From NCBI RefSeq assembly GCF_000213655.1, contig NC_015554.1:4650001-4714000 (forward strand): 64,000 bases of DNA, given 5' to 3'. The stretch is from Alteromonas naphthalenivorans. Its GTDB lineage: Bacteria; Pseudomonadota; Gammaproteobacteria; Enterobacterales; Alteromonadaceae. Numbering within the stretch: position 1 is the stretch's first letter; the number at the start of each line of letters is the position of its first letter. Under the pieces are notes generated by a model. The model was given only the letters and a program-made list of their open reading frames with translations, ran no database searches and was not told where the DNA came from. A program made the position numbers and the translations under genes. Shown here one piece after another: positions 46,201 to 54,629 of the stretch.

Positions 46201-46275
46201 GTATTGACTTTGGGTTTTGTGCCTGTTCTCTATAGTCTTTTCTTTAAAGAAGAAACGCGGCCGATAAATGCTTGA
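43207..46275 (+). CDS. RND efflux pump permease (HAE1/AcrB-like)
   Basis: 1022 residues, the usual RND length. N-terminal helix, FPGMPTDQLENLIAKPLE in the porter domain, twelve helices in two blocks (~310-525 and ~830-1015), and proton-relay acids in GLLVDNGIVIAEDM (~395-408). The matching second-half motif is IVNNGIVLIDRID (~918). The two large periplasmic loops are intact. AAGGGGTAGG precedes the ATG. With its adaptor and divergent outer-membrane factor it forms a full pump; the substrate cannot be read from the sequence. Confidence 0.93.
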   Translation: MDKITQFAVNNSRATILALIVITLMGIQTFFTMPSQEDPEITIRNAQVTAYFPGMPTDQLENLIAKPLEKKIKEIPEIEKITTTVTTGKVIIQPKIYDSYFDLDPIWQNLRNKMQDVRGNLPEGTQGPIVNDDFGRVSVITLALTGDAFNMREMHDVSNYLQDQISAMESVSKVDVLGVQAERIYIEINADRITQYGVPFASLMQQLAAQNIVLPGGSVNADNRVIAIEPSGNLLSLEEIKNIQVTVPDSNDVVYLQDIARIYRDYVDPSQYAAYFNNKPAVILAVSMVPRYNIEDFGVEVTDKVNALKRELPLGLDLDYVTYQPTLVTKSVDSAVSNLYQTVGVVLVVVVLFLGLRTGLIVSAIVPLTILMSFVIMNLWGIDLQRMSIAAIIIALGLLVDNGIVIAEDMRKRMDDGVDKKQAAMLAAKGLGVPLFTSSLTTILAFMPLMMANDVSGEYLRSLSQVIIITLLSSWFLAMYATPTLCYWFLKDKNAANDLQENKENNVYNGKVYDIYRAILNKLLGFRVIFVLLMVALLFLSLLGLGIIPKQMMPYSERNQFLVYLDFPAGTHLNETERVTRRLADWLSDKDENPKIESSIAYVGYGGPRFFLSLSPPDPADNVAFLIVNTQSVKDVVDVIDKVDSYILENLPEASGRSKRMSLGAGEIGLVEYRIIGPDVRTLYQIGRRIEDRMREVNGSIGVTNDWGEPVIRTRVDIDQDRARRAGITNKGIAESLNTYFDGLTVSDYRDGDKIIPIIVRGDETRDDWSQLRLLPIASDNGEAIPLIQVADFEGYIAPGKFKRLDQERTYTVSGKHRTKQATDFHNEVWPFIENLELPEGYRIEIGGEVESSAKGNGALAENLPFALVGIAVLLVLQFNSFRRPAIILLTIPLVVVGAVLGLMVSGAFFSFTALLGVFSLFGIIVNNGIVLIDRIDIERNEGKNIQDAIIQACLARMRPILMTTLTTILGLIPMAVFGGAMWFPMAVVIMGGLAVGSVLTLGFVPVLYSLFFKEETRPINA

Positions 46276-46294
46276 AACGTAAAATGGATTTTTT

Positions 46295-46678
46295 ATGAGA
46301 ATAAAAAATGTAGTACAGGGAAGCATGGTGTTTTTACTGGTAGCCTGTAGTGGCACCTCGAATCATCAGGCAAGCAAGGTGCTGCATATAGATGAACTCA
46401 TTATTCGCAACGCAACTAGCGAAACGATTACCGATGTAGAACTGAATGATATTGATGCAAAGACACATATTGCATGCAGTGTGATTTTGGCGAAGTCAAT
46501 GTGCTCCTTAGGTTTTCAAAAAATACCACTGGAGGATCATGAAACTTATCTTTCTTGGAAACAAAATCAAGCCAACTACACTGAGAAAGTAAAATCTCAT
46601 TCAATACCAATCACTTCAAACGCAAAGGTTTTTATTGACATACTGGATAAAGGGAGACTTAGCGTGAGTGTGAAGTAA
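46295..46678 (+). CDS. Small lipoprotein of unknown function
   Basis: 127 residues with a lipobox (LLVACSG, Cys ~19) and a beta-rich mature domain containing two Cys (IACSVILAKSMCSLGF, possible disulfide). No family recognised. It lies 19 bp after the RND permease, so likely in its transcript. Confidence 0.65.
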   Translation: MRIKNVVQGSMVFLLVACSGTSNHQASKVLHIDELIIRNATSETITDVELNDIDAKTHIACSVILAKSMCSLGFQKIPLEDHETYLSWKQNQANYTEKVKSHSIPITSNAKVFIDILDKGRLSVSVK

Positions 46679-46764
46679 TTTCACAACGCTGAAATGTTGC
46701 AAAGAGAATTCTGAGAACAAACACTTAGCGAGCCGAAAGAATTAATTAACTACTGGAGAAAACT

Positions 46765-47403
46765 ATGTTTTTGAATTATCGCGCCACCATATTACCAGCA
46801 ATATTCTGTTTGATTTTTATATCTGCATGTGCACCTACTAGCCGTGTTGTGAAAGATCATTCCTATGCCGCCGATTTGACAGGCTTAGAGCTCGATGAAA
46901 GTTACTCGCCAACATTAGTGTACGTCAGACCAAGCACTTCTAAATTCGAAGCATATAATCGGTTTATCGTCGACCCTGTAAGAGTGAACTATGATGACCC
47001 AAATATGGAAGAATTAGACACGGCTACACTCGCAAAAATGCAGGCGTATTTTCGGGATAGCTTGATTCAATCACTTCGTGAAGGCGGCTATGAAGTCGGC
47101 ACTCGCTCGGAGCCAAATACTCTTCGGATATCTCTGCATATTTCAGGCTTGAAAGCACCCAATGCTGCCGCCAATGTGACCAATGCCATGGTGCCATTTT
47201 CAATCAGCGTGGGTGAGGTCACTGTTGAAGCGCATTTTAGAGAAGCCATGAGTGATCGCCTTGATATAGTTGCAGTTGCAAATACTCAAGGTAGTCGATT
47301 CGTAAATGCAACACCATGGTCTACATGGGCAGATATCGAATCGACTTTTGATCAATGGGTTGAAGGCATTCGGAAGGAAATAGACAAAGCACATCAAAAG
47401 TAG
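46765..47403 (+). CDS. DUF3313 family lipoprotein
   Basis: 212 residues. Lipobox FISACAP (Cys ~22). The pattern LVYVRPSTSKFEAYNRFIVD, then FRDSLIQSLREGGYEV and DQWVEGIRKEID, fits DUF3313, a family of outer-membrane-associated lipoproteins without known activity. Start supported by GGAG nine bases upstream. It is followed 14 bp later by the LpxR-type gene, suggesting an operon. Confidence 0.8.
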   Translation: MFLNYRATILPAIFCLIFISACAPTSRVVKDHSYAADLTGLELDESYSPTLVYVRPSTSKFEAYNRFIVDPVRVNYDDPNMEELDTATLAKMQAYFRDSLIQSLREGGYEVGTRSEPNTLRISLHISGLKAPNAAANVTNAMVPFSISVGEVTVEAHFREAMSDRLDIVAVANTQGSRFVNATPWSTWADIESTFDQWVEGIRKEIDKAHQK

Positions 47404-47417
47404 CTCGTTTAGACATA

Positions 47418-48470
47418 ATGGTAGATTTTATGATGAAAGTGAACGCCTTTATCTCGACATGCCACAAGATATTAAGCATATGGAATATCAATAATATTTT
47501 AGTGCTATTTCTATTCTTACTGGCAAGCAAACCAGTATACGCAGAAATAGATTGGGTTTCTGTAACTTTAGACAATGACTTATTCATTGGTAACGACAAC
47601 GGTTATACCAACGGCCTGTATCTATCTTTTTTTGATGTAGGTAGCCGTTCCACTAAAGATATGCCTAATAGTGATTTCTGGGTGGCTCCGCTCATGTGGA
47701 GCATGCCTAAAGGTGACAAACTGGGTGCAGTGAACGCCTATATGATTGGGCAAACCATGAGCACACCGAGTGATATAACTATTGCAAACCCTGACGATAA
47801 TGAACTTCCATATTCAGCCGTACTTGCATTAACTAATAGCTACTTGGCTGTCACTGAAAAATATGCTGATCGGGTAAGCACAACTATAGGTATTGTGGGC
47901 CCAGCAGCGCTTGGCGAAGAGGCACAGAAATTTGTCCATGAGATAGTAGATGCTGACAAGCCTCAAGGTTGGGATACTCAATTAGAAAATGAGTTAGTAT
48001 TTCAGTTCACTCGTGGAAGGACATGGAGAGTATGGGAATCAGAATCCAAACGATTTGATTTTTTGAGCAATGCTGATTTTGCCCTCGGCACAATTCAAAG
48101 CTCTATGAGCACAGGAGTAACCTTTCGTTACGGACGTAATCTTATAGAGTCATACGCAACTACTCTTTTCAATAGCTCACGAACATCGAACCCAAGTGCC
48201 GTTAATGGCGGCTGGTATATATACGGCGGCCTTCAAGCAGGATACATTTTTAATCAGATATTTACCGATGGAAACACCTTCGAGGACAGTCGTTCTGTCG
48301 ATTATGATCACGAATACATCGCTGCAACCATGGGGCTGGCGTTTTCATGGCAAAGCGCGTCCGTAACATTTGCTGTAACCGATTCTAATCTCATACAAAG
48401 TGGCGGTACTGAAGAAACACTAGAGAACTTAACTCAATACGGAACTATTACTTTTGCTTGGCAATTGTAG
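47418..48470 (+). CDS. lpxR: LpxR-type lipid A deacylase (DUF2219)
   Basis: 350 residues with signal peptide (cleavage near VYA-EI, ~42) and an outer-membrane beta-barrel. LDNDLFIGNDNGYTNGLYLS at the start of the mature chain and GIVGPAALGEEAQKFVHEIV, then GWDTQLENE, align with LpxR. The active-site His in FVHEIV and acidic residues are retained. The family removes the 3'-acyloxyacyl chain of lipid A at the cell surface. In-frame ATGs at 47430/47433 are alternative starts. Confidence 0.85.
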   Translation: MVDFMMKVNAFISTCHKILSIWNINNILVLFLFLLASKPVYAEIDWVSVTLDNDLFIGNDNGYTNGLYLSFFDVGSRSTKDMPNSDFWVAPLMWSMPKGDKLGAVNAYMIGQTMSTPSDITIANPDDNELPYSAVLALTNSYLAVTEKYADRVSTTIGIVGPAALGEEAQKFVHEIVDADKPQGWDTQLENELVFQFTRGRTWRVWESESKRFDFLSNADFALGTIQSSMSTGVTFRYGRNLIESYATTLFNSSRTSNPSAVNGGWYIYGGLQAGYIFNQIFTDGNTFEDSRSVDYDHEYIAATMGLAFSWQSASVTFAVTDSNLIQSGGTEETLENLTQYGTITFAWQL

Positions 48471-48599
48471 AAATCTAGATTTTATTTTAGATAAATAGCT
48501 TACTTATTAAATACACGTAGCAGCATCGAAGGTACTAGACCTGTATCACAGGCTCCGTCTAGTTTATTCGTTTGAACTTTTTCAAAGATAGGAATAGTC

Positions 48600-49841
48600 G
48601 TGGCAAAAATTTCAGCACTAGTAGCCTTTGTAGTTTTGACCATGTCCGGCTGCATGTTTATCGGTCTAAATGAGGATGTTAAAAGACTAAACGCTTCCTC
48701 TTCAATCAAAGGCAGAGTTGTCTCAGATGCTCCGTCAAGCCACCCCATTGTTGTTACTCTCAACAGAGTAGACGATCAGTCTGGCTCTCCTGAAGCTTAT
48801 GCTGTTGTTTATGGTGAAAGTCCTTTTTTACTAACGGTATCTTCTGGCAAATATTACTTATTCGCCTTTGAAGACATAAATAGAGATTTCGCCTTACAAG
48901 GAAATGAGCGTGCAGCTTGGTATGGATCGCCATCTCCCATAGACGCACTCCCTGGAACAACTCTTACTCAGTTTGACATTCATCTTCAAGCGCCCGATGT
49001 GGTTAAAGCAACCATTCCAGAACTTTTTATTCCGGAGAAAACTAACCAATCAGTTAAACTAGAAAATAAAAATTTAGGCAAGATCGTAGAAACAAATTAT
49101 TTTAAAGAAGAGATAGGATTGCTAGGCATGTGGGACCCTGTAAAATTTCAAGAACAGGGAAATAGCGGAATATTTTTCCTTGAGCCCTATACGAAGCAAA
49201 AAACACCAGTAATCTTTATACATGGTATTAGTGGATCAGGCCATAATTGGCTGAATATCATCGACCATCTAGATCGAGATAAATTTCAGCCCTGGATTGT
49301 GCAATACCCTTCAGGGATGAGGCTGGATCTAATTAGCAAACATCTCAATCAATCTTTTAATGAGCTAAGAGCAATTTACGGCTTTGAAAATTTTTCGATA
49401 GTTGCCCACAGTATGGGAGGATTGGTCGCACGAGGGTTTATCAATCATTTCTCCAAAAATAATGATCGAGGCGTAGTTTTAGACAACTTCGTTACTATTT
49501 CCACTCCATGGCTAGGTCATGCTGCAGCAGAGGGCGCGAAAAATGCGCCTGTCGCCGTCCCATCATGGTTTGATATGGCTCCTGGAAGCCCTTATCTTTC
49601 TTCGTTACACCAGACAAAGCTTCCCAGTCAATCGAATTACTATCTTTTATTCGGATACAAAGGTGATGGCGTACGCTTGCTGAACACATCAAATTCCGAT
49701 GGTGTCGTCACGTTACTTAGCCAGTTATCAATGAAGTCTCAAGAAGAGGCCGTTAAAGTTGTTGGCTACAACGAAGATCACACTAGCATTTTGAACAGTG
49801 CTCTAGTTTTTAAACAGCTTGGAGAAATTCTAACTAATTGA
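48600..49841 (+). CDS. Alpha/beta-hydrolase (lipase-like) lipoprotein
   Basis: 413 residues from a GTG. Lipobox TMSGCMF (Cys ~18), an N-terminal beta-sandwich-like domain (~35-130), then an alpha/beta-hydrolase: oxyanion FIHGISGSGHNW (~205), nucleophile elbow VAHSMGGLVARG (Ser ~270), final NEDHTSIL with the catalytic His (~395). It probably acts on acyl esters at the envelope. Last gene of the cargo block; 49842-49995 has no gene. Confidence 0.85.
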   Translation: MAKISALVAFVVLTMSGCMFIGLNEDVKRLNASSSIKGRVVSDAPSSHPIVVTLNRVDDQSGSPEAYAVVYGESPFLLTVSSGKYYLFAFEDINRDFALQGNERAAWYGSPSPIDALPGTTLTQFDIHLQAPDVVKATIPELFIPEKTNQSVKLENKNLGKIVETNYFKEEIGLLGMWDPVKFQEQGNSGIFFLEPYTKQKTPVIFIHGISGSGHNWLNIIDHLDRDKFQPWIVQYPSGMRLDLISKHLNQSFNELRAIYGFENFSIVAHSMGGLVARGFINHFSKNNDRGVVLDNFVTISTPWLGHAAAEGAKNAPVAVPSWFDMAPGSPYLSSLHQTKLPSQSNYYLLFGYKGDGVRLLNTSNSDGVVTLLSQLSMKSQEEAVKVVGYNEDHTSILNSALVFKQLGEILTN

Positions 49842-49995
49842 TGACGTTTTTAAAGTAGCAAAAGAAATTGATACGGGTAGATCGCACCGATTAGTTTTTT
49901 AGTTTAAACCTTCACGCATGCCTTTAAGACTAGATATCCTGTAGCAGTAACAACACGCGTTTCTATATGAAACCAGAGATTCCTGTTTCTCAGCT

Positions 49996-50724
49996 CTAAA
50001 AGTATTTTTTTAGCCGCTCAAAACTAATCCGCACCACCAACCCAAGCAGCAATGCAAAAGGTAAAAGCACGAGCGCAGGATTAATACTCAATGGCAAGCT
50101 GATATAGATCACGCAAGCCCCAACAAAAGCTGGCACTACAGATCGTTTAGCGAGGTTAAAGACGTTACTGCTTTCTCTTCCTCCACCCCAGCGCCTTAGG
50201 TCTCGCTCAACCAGACCATCAACAGCTCCGATAAGACCAGCCAGAACAAAAACCGGCAGCGAAAACACAATCAATGCTAGACGGACGACAAAGGTTTGCG
50301 CGACGGTGCTTGCAGCTTCAAGGTAGGGCTTTGCTTTTCGGTAGTATTTGCTGCTCCATTCGCTAACGGTACTCACAGTGCTACTTGATTTCGGATTAAA
50401 GCGAGGTGAATGTCTTTTGAATGCTGTTTGCTTCTCAATCCATTTTACAGCGCTTTTCGCATTTTCTGCGACTGCGCGCTTGGCATTGAGCGAGTTCTGG
50501 TAGAGCTGGGTATTGAGATAGCCTTGGTCACTGGTGAGTACCGCTTTCGCATGATCGGCACCCTGTTCTGGCCAAAACCAGATCATGCCAATCCATTCAA
50601 TGATAACGGAAATCAGCAAACTCAGAATTAACCAGACAATCAGCGCTACTGTGCTGGATATAGTTTTACCGATCAGGCTAGGTTCTTTGCGCGGTGGTGG
50701 TCGATATTCAGATGAGTTAGCCAT
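49996..50724 (-). CDS. ICE membrane protein, TIGR03747 family
   Basis: 242 residues with membrane helices at ~23-48, ~145-170 and ~195-230, matching TIGR03747 (LAGLIGAVDGLVERDLRRWG is a typical block). The ATG at 50724 follows GAGG; a TTG at 50733 is the alternative. It lies 5 bp after traD. Normally adjacent to RAQPRD; the cargo inserted between them. Confidence 0.87.
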   Translation of the reverse strand: MANSSEYRPPPRKEPSLIGKTISSTVALIVWLILSLLISVIIEWIGMIWFWPEQGADHAKAVLTSDQGYLNTQLYQNSLNAKRAVAENAKSAVKWIEKQTAFKRHSPRFNPKSSSTVSTVSEWSSKYYRKAKPYLEAASTVAQTFVVRLALIVFSLPVFVLAGLIGAVDGLVERDLRRWGGGRESSNVFNLAKRSVVPAFVGACVIYISLPLSINPALVLLPFALLLGLVVRISFERLKKYF

Positions 50725-50729
50725 GCGCC

Positions 50730-52787
50730 TCAACGCCCGTTAAAACTGCCCCAGTCAGTGACTGAAGTATAGCCCTGGCGCATCAAGCGAAGCATTTCAC
50801 CCAGGTCATCGGGTAGTTCATCATCGTCTACTTTTGAGGGCATGGGGATGCGAATTTTCCAAAGCTCGCTACCCTTTAGTAGTACAAAAGCCTGACCTTT
50901 GGGTAGGGCCACAATATCCGCAGGAGAAATCATAGGTACACGACTGATGCTTACCCGATCCTGATTATTAGAAGTGAAACTTATTCCACCCTCGCGTTCA
51001 CTATTATCCGTGACACCAGATACCGCCATAATTTCGCTAACACTGACCTCCGGTAGTTGCTTGGTGAACATCTCGCAGGTGGCTATTTCCTTAACCCCCA
51101 TAATCATTACCGTACCGATGTTGCCAGCAAGCTGTCCGGCCTTAGCTTCACTGCCCAGCTCTGCGATGGGGTCACTCCATGTTTGGGTATAGAGATTCAG
51201 CTCATACCCCGCACCACCGGATTTATTGATGAGCGTCTTGAACTGAGGGCCGATTAAATCGGAGAACTCGTCACCATGAATCACGATGTTCGGCGGTTTC
51301 TGGTTTCGTTGTGTTGGATTATCGCCGATACCGTGTTTATAGATATGCCCCGCCAGACTGGTAAGGTCACTGAACATCGACTCTCCGACTGCACTTGCGA
51401 CTTCTGGATCGGTTAGAGCATCTAGGCCAACGTACACAATCGCTTGATCACGAATGGCGTGCGCCCATTCCAGCACAGGGCGCTGATCCTGTTCATCGGA
51501 TAAATCGGGGGCCAGTATCGCTGCGATATTACCGGTAGTCAGCTTTTCCAAGAACGGTTTTACCGCCACGGTGATTTTCTGAAAATACTCCCGATCATAG
51601 CGAAAGGCAGAAATCAGGCCTTCCAATACCTGGTCGAACTCCACCTGTGTTTTCAGATAACGTACCAGTGCAATAGCATCCGGATCTTTACCTTGCTCGA
51701 CTCTTGGTAGTGATTTAACGTTGATAGCATTACGAAATTCAGCCAACTCCTCCTGCCATTGTTCATTACCGTGTTGATCTAACCAGTAATGGCCATAGCG
51801 AATCAGTAGCGGGTCAATATCAGTGATATAACGGCGAATCTTCAGGAAGTCGGGCCGTTCGCCCAAGGCAACCAAGGCTACGGCAATCACATTCACAAAC
51901 TGCCAGGCAAATTCTTTAAAGGCACTGGCATCGCCTTCTCCCGGTAACTGACTGGCAATCCGTGTTGCCACTTCGGTAATACGTGAGAATGAACCGATGG
52001 CATTATAGCGAGCGCTAAGTTCGGGGTAGCCCAAATGGAAGATGAGCAAGGGACGCTTGGCACGTTGCGCTTCGATATGAATACGCTTGAGCAAATCCGC
52101 ATCGCCCTTGGGGTCTAACACAATCACACAGTTATCTCGGCGATGGATGTCTTGGGTGATTAGCAGTTCCGCCAATCGGGTTTTGCCGTGGCGAGTTCGA
52201 GCAATGACCACCATATGCCCGACACGATCCGACAAGGGCATACTGGCATTACTCTCCCCGCCAATACCGACACCATGAATCACAGCATCGCCGCCACTGG
52301 CGGGCGGTGGCCTCACTGGATTTAACGCGGAATCTCTGGCAGTCAACTTTACCAACTGTTTTAACAGCGGCGTATGTTCCCACTCAATTTCTTTTTTCCG
52401 TACCCATTGCTTGAATGCACTGGGTTGCAGGTAATGCTCGGCACGTCGATCACGGGCGGCATACAAGCGTTCAGTATGGGTTTGCGTCCAACGAAAACCG
52501 CGGCCTAAAAACAGGACCGAACGGCTCACGGGAATTTGCGAGGAAGCCATTTCATAACGGGGACTTCGGCGTAAGTGGCGCTGGTAGGTCAACACCTTCC
52601 ACGCCTGTCGTCCTCTCCAGATGCATAAAGCACATAAGCACCCAGCGCTGACAGTCGCCACACTGGGCGGCATCATTAAGGTTTGTGGAGCCTTGAGTAT
52701 GATACCCGCAGAGCACAGCGATACCAGCGAAGAAGCCAGTTCCACAGGTGGTCGCAATAAGACTTCCACCTCATAGCGGTCGCTCAT
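50730..52787 (-). CDS. traD: Conjugative coupling factor TraD, PFGI-1 class (TIGR03743)
   Basis: 685 residues. Two N-terminal hydrophobic helices (~17-55), then the NTPase domain with a divergent Walker A (IARTRHGKTRL, ~193-203), Walker B VIVLDPKGD (~220) and VIHGDEFSDLIG (~500). The family docks the relaxase-DNA complex at the mating pore. Overlaps the PFL_4695 stop by 4 bp. Its presence implies transfer of a relaxase substrate, although none is seen in the element. Confidence 0.92.
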   Translation of the reverse strand: MSDRYEVEVLLRPPVELASSLVSLCSAGIILKAPQTLMMPPSVATVSAGCLCALCIWRGRQAWKVLTYQRHLRRSPRYEMASSQIPVSRSVLFLGRGFRWTQTHTERLYAARDRRAEHYLQPSAFKQWVRKKEIEWEHTPLLKQLVKLTARDSALNPVRPPPASGGDAVIHGVGIGGESNASMPLSDRVGHMVVIARTRHGKTRLAELLITQDIHRRDNCVIVLDPKGDADLLKRIHIEAQRAKRPLLIFHLGYPELSARYNAIGSFSRITEVATRIASQLPGEGDASAFKEFAWQFVNVIAVALVALGERPDFLKIRRYITDIDPLLIRYGHYWLDQHGNEQWQEELAEFRNAINVKSLPRVEQGKDPDAIALVRYLKTQVEFDQVLEGLISAFRYDREYFQKITVAVKPFLEKLTTGNIAAILAPDLSDEQDQRPVLEWAHAIRDQAIVYVGLDALTDPEVASAVGESMFSDLTSLAGHIYKHGIGDNPTQRNQKPPNIVIHGDEFSDLIGPQFKTLINKSGGAGYELNLYTQTWSDPIAELGSEAKAGQLAGNIGTVMIMGVKEIATCEMFTKQLPEVSVSEIMAVSGVTDNSEREGGISFTSNNQDRVSISRVPMISPADIVALPKGQAFVLLKGSELWKIRIPMPSKVDDDELPDDLGEMLRLMRQGYTSVTDWGSFNGR

Positions 52788-53278
52788 TGCTCCCAGCCAT
52801 CCTTCGAGATCAGTACCGGGTAATGCTTCAACGCCAACGGCTTGGCAAAACTCTCAGCGGATGCAGGTATTAATCGCAAACCTGTGGCCAGGGCTTGCAT
52901 CGCCTGAATATCTTTCAATGTATCGGCCTGTATCAATAAGCCTACGGCATTGAGTTTTACGAGCTGGCTGTGCTTTGCTTCCAACCAAGCCCTTGATCGA
53001 GTATCGGTGCCGACGAGAAATAGCGGTTGTTGCAGATATTTGAGTGGCTTGGCGGTTACTTTGACAAACCCAGGTGACATTGACGGGGTTTCGATGGGTA
53101 GTTGAAAAGCTTTATTTGCCGAAGAGGGTTTAGGTGGCTTCGGCTGAGGCCCTGACCGTTTCGGTAAGTACGGTGCGATAGGCGAAGTGTTGCCCGAATC
53201 GTAGATAACAATTAACGGACTACCGGCCTGAGCCATTGGCATATAGCTTAAGCAGAATATGAGTATAACCCGCTTCAT
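52784..53278 (-). CDS. ICE protein, PFL_4695 family (TIGR03765)
   Basis: 164 residues with signal peptide (cleavage near AQA-GS), a proline-rich linker (RSGPQPKPPKPSS) and a C-terminal domain (FLVGTDTRSRAWLEAKHSQL, LKHYPVLISKDGWEQ). Fits TIGR03765. The ATG at 53278 overlaps the transglycosylase stop (ATGA). Confidence 0.87.
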   Translation of the reverse strand: MKRVILIFCLSYMPMAQAGSPLIVIYDSGNTSPIAPYLPKRSGPQPKPPKPSSANKAFQLPIETPSMSPGFVKVTAKPLKYLQQPLFLVGTDTRSRAWLEAKHSQLVKLNAVGLLIQADTLKDIQAMQALATGLRLIPASAESFAKPLALKHYPVLISKDGWEQ

Positions 53279-53814
53279 CAAAATGCCCCTCGCCATAGTC
53301 GCTTTACGCGCTGGCGATAGTTTTCCGCGCTATCCAAAGACTCGCTATCCTGTCCTGGATCGTGGTATCGACCTACGGCCTGCCACCAATCACCGCTGAC
53401 CTCAAATTGTTCGCGCAAAATGGCCGCCCCTGCTTTCAGGTTCAGCATGGGAACGAGCGCATCATCGACATGGCTAAAGCGCTGCTGATGCCAGCGCCAA
53501 TTCACTTGGGTTAGCCCTATATCAACCAATTGCTTACGGTTGATTGCTTCTGCCGCCAAGATAATCGCTTCGCTTTGTGACTCACAAAAAATACTCCGAC
53601 CTTCAACATTCAGTGTCCACGGCCAGGGCAACAGCACGCCTTTATAAGATCGCCCACTTTCCGCCAAAGCAACGGCATACAAAATATCGGCGGGCACATT
53701 GGCGGCTTTGGCAACCACTACATAGGCTATAGGTAAGTCATCCAGAGCGGCCACGGAAATGGATTGCATCAGGGTCGCGCCCACCACTAACTTTCGAATT
53801 GCGCATTTACTCAT
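53278..53814 (-). CDS. Lytic transglycosylase, SLT domain
   Basis: 178 residues with signal peptide (cleavage near VAA-LD). The lysozyme-like fold has catalytic Glu in ALAESGR (~52), DIGLTQVNWRWHQQ (~107) and NLKAGAAILREQ. It opens peptidoglycan for the mating pore, like VirB1. Coupled by ATGA overlaps on both sides. Confidence 0.9.
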   Translation of the reverse strand: MSKCAIRKLVVGATLMQSISVAALDDLPIAYVVVAKAANVPADILYAVALAESGRSYKGVLLPWPWTLNVEGRSIFCESQSEAIILAAEAINRKQLVDIGLTQVNWRWHQQRFSHVDDALVPMLNLKAGAAILREQFEVSGDWWQAVGRYHDPGQDSESLDSAENYRQRVKRLWRGAF

Positions 53815-54629
53815 AGCCCCAAATCCTCTGCCCTTAGCTGGAAGAACTGACCATTGCGTTTCAGATAAATCGGAATGTCAGCACTGGTGTTGTTTGAAGA
53901 CCGGTTTTGCAGGCGCTGCCAGAGACCTTCATCACGATTCAGGGTTAGCACATTGTCGCCAAGCTGTTTTGCATGAATCTGGTGAGCCTGAGCCCAGGCC
54001 CGAACTGCGTCATCGTCGGATGCGTTGCGAACATACACGTCGATACCGGCATTTCGGGTTCCTGAGACCAGGCTCATTAAGCGGGGAATCATGGAAGAAC
54101 ATTGACCGCAACGCGATGGCACAAACACCATTACGCGATCACCGTCTTGAAACTGTTTCTTCGCCAGCCAGCGCGCAGCTTTGGTTGATTCCTTTTTCTG
54201 TTCGTGTAATCGATACGGAGCAAGCAGACGCTGATCGACAGTATCCACGTTCGGATACAAACGCTGGAAAGCGTCGCGATAGGCCTGCTGAAAACGCAGT
54301 GTACGTTCGGTCAGTTCAAATTCCTGCCGGGCGTACAACTCGGCATAGCGCTGTTGCTGGGCAGGAGTTTCTGGAAACATGCCCAACGCCAGTAAAGGGT
54401 CTATCGTCGGGCTCCAAACACCCAATGGCCCCCGCATCAATTCTTTATAGCGCTGATACTCTTTTACTTCGAGTGACCAATATCCTGCCAGTGTTTTAGT
54501 GTCGGGCGTTTGCTCGGCAGGGGTATGAGTAACTTGGGTTTCCGATTTGTCAGGGATGCTCATTGGCTCAGCCGCTTTAGCTACACTGGATATGACGACT
54601 AAGACTAAGCTCATAGTGATAGCTTTCAT
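53811..54629 (-). CDS. ICE protein, TIGR03759 family (thioredoxin-like)
   Basis: 272 residues with signal peptide (cleavage near AKA-AE). Helical middle (LRFQQAYRDAFQRLYPNVDT) and a thioredoxin-like C-terminal part with CGQC (~170) and SADIPIYLKRNG. Fits TIGR03759. Possibly a disulfide handler for Cys-rich pore proteins such as the TraU-like one (inference). ATG at 54629 overlaps the PilL stop. Confidence 0.87.
   Translation of the reverse strand: MKAITMSLVLVVISSVAKAAEPMSIPDKSETQVTHTPAEQTPDTKTLAGYWSLEVKEYQRYKELMRGPLGVWSPTIDPLLALGMFPETPAQQQRYAELYARQEFELTERTLRFQQAYRDAFQRLYPNVDTVDQRLLAPYRLHEQKKESTKAARWLAKKQFQDGDRVMVFVPSRCGQCSSMIPRLMSLVSGTRNAGIDVYVRNASDDDAVRAWAQAHQIHAKQLGDNVLTLNRDEGLWQRLQNRSSNNTSADIPIYLKRNGQFFQLRAEDLGL

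Noticed and set aside
53759..54499. A 246-codon plus-strand frame opposite the transglycosylase and TIGR03759 genes
   Set aside because: Its protein is low in sense (Arg/His/Cys-rich) and the minus-strand genes have family motifs and ATGA coupling.
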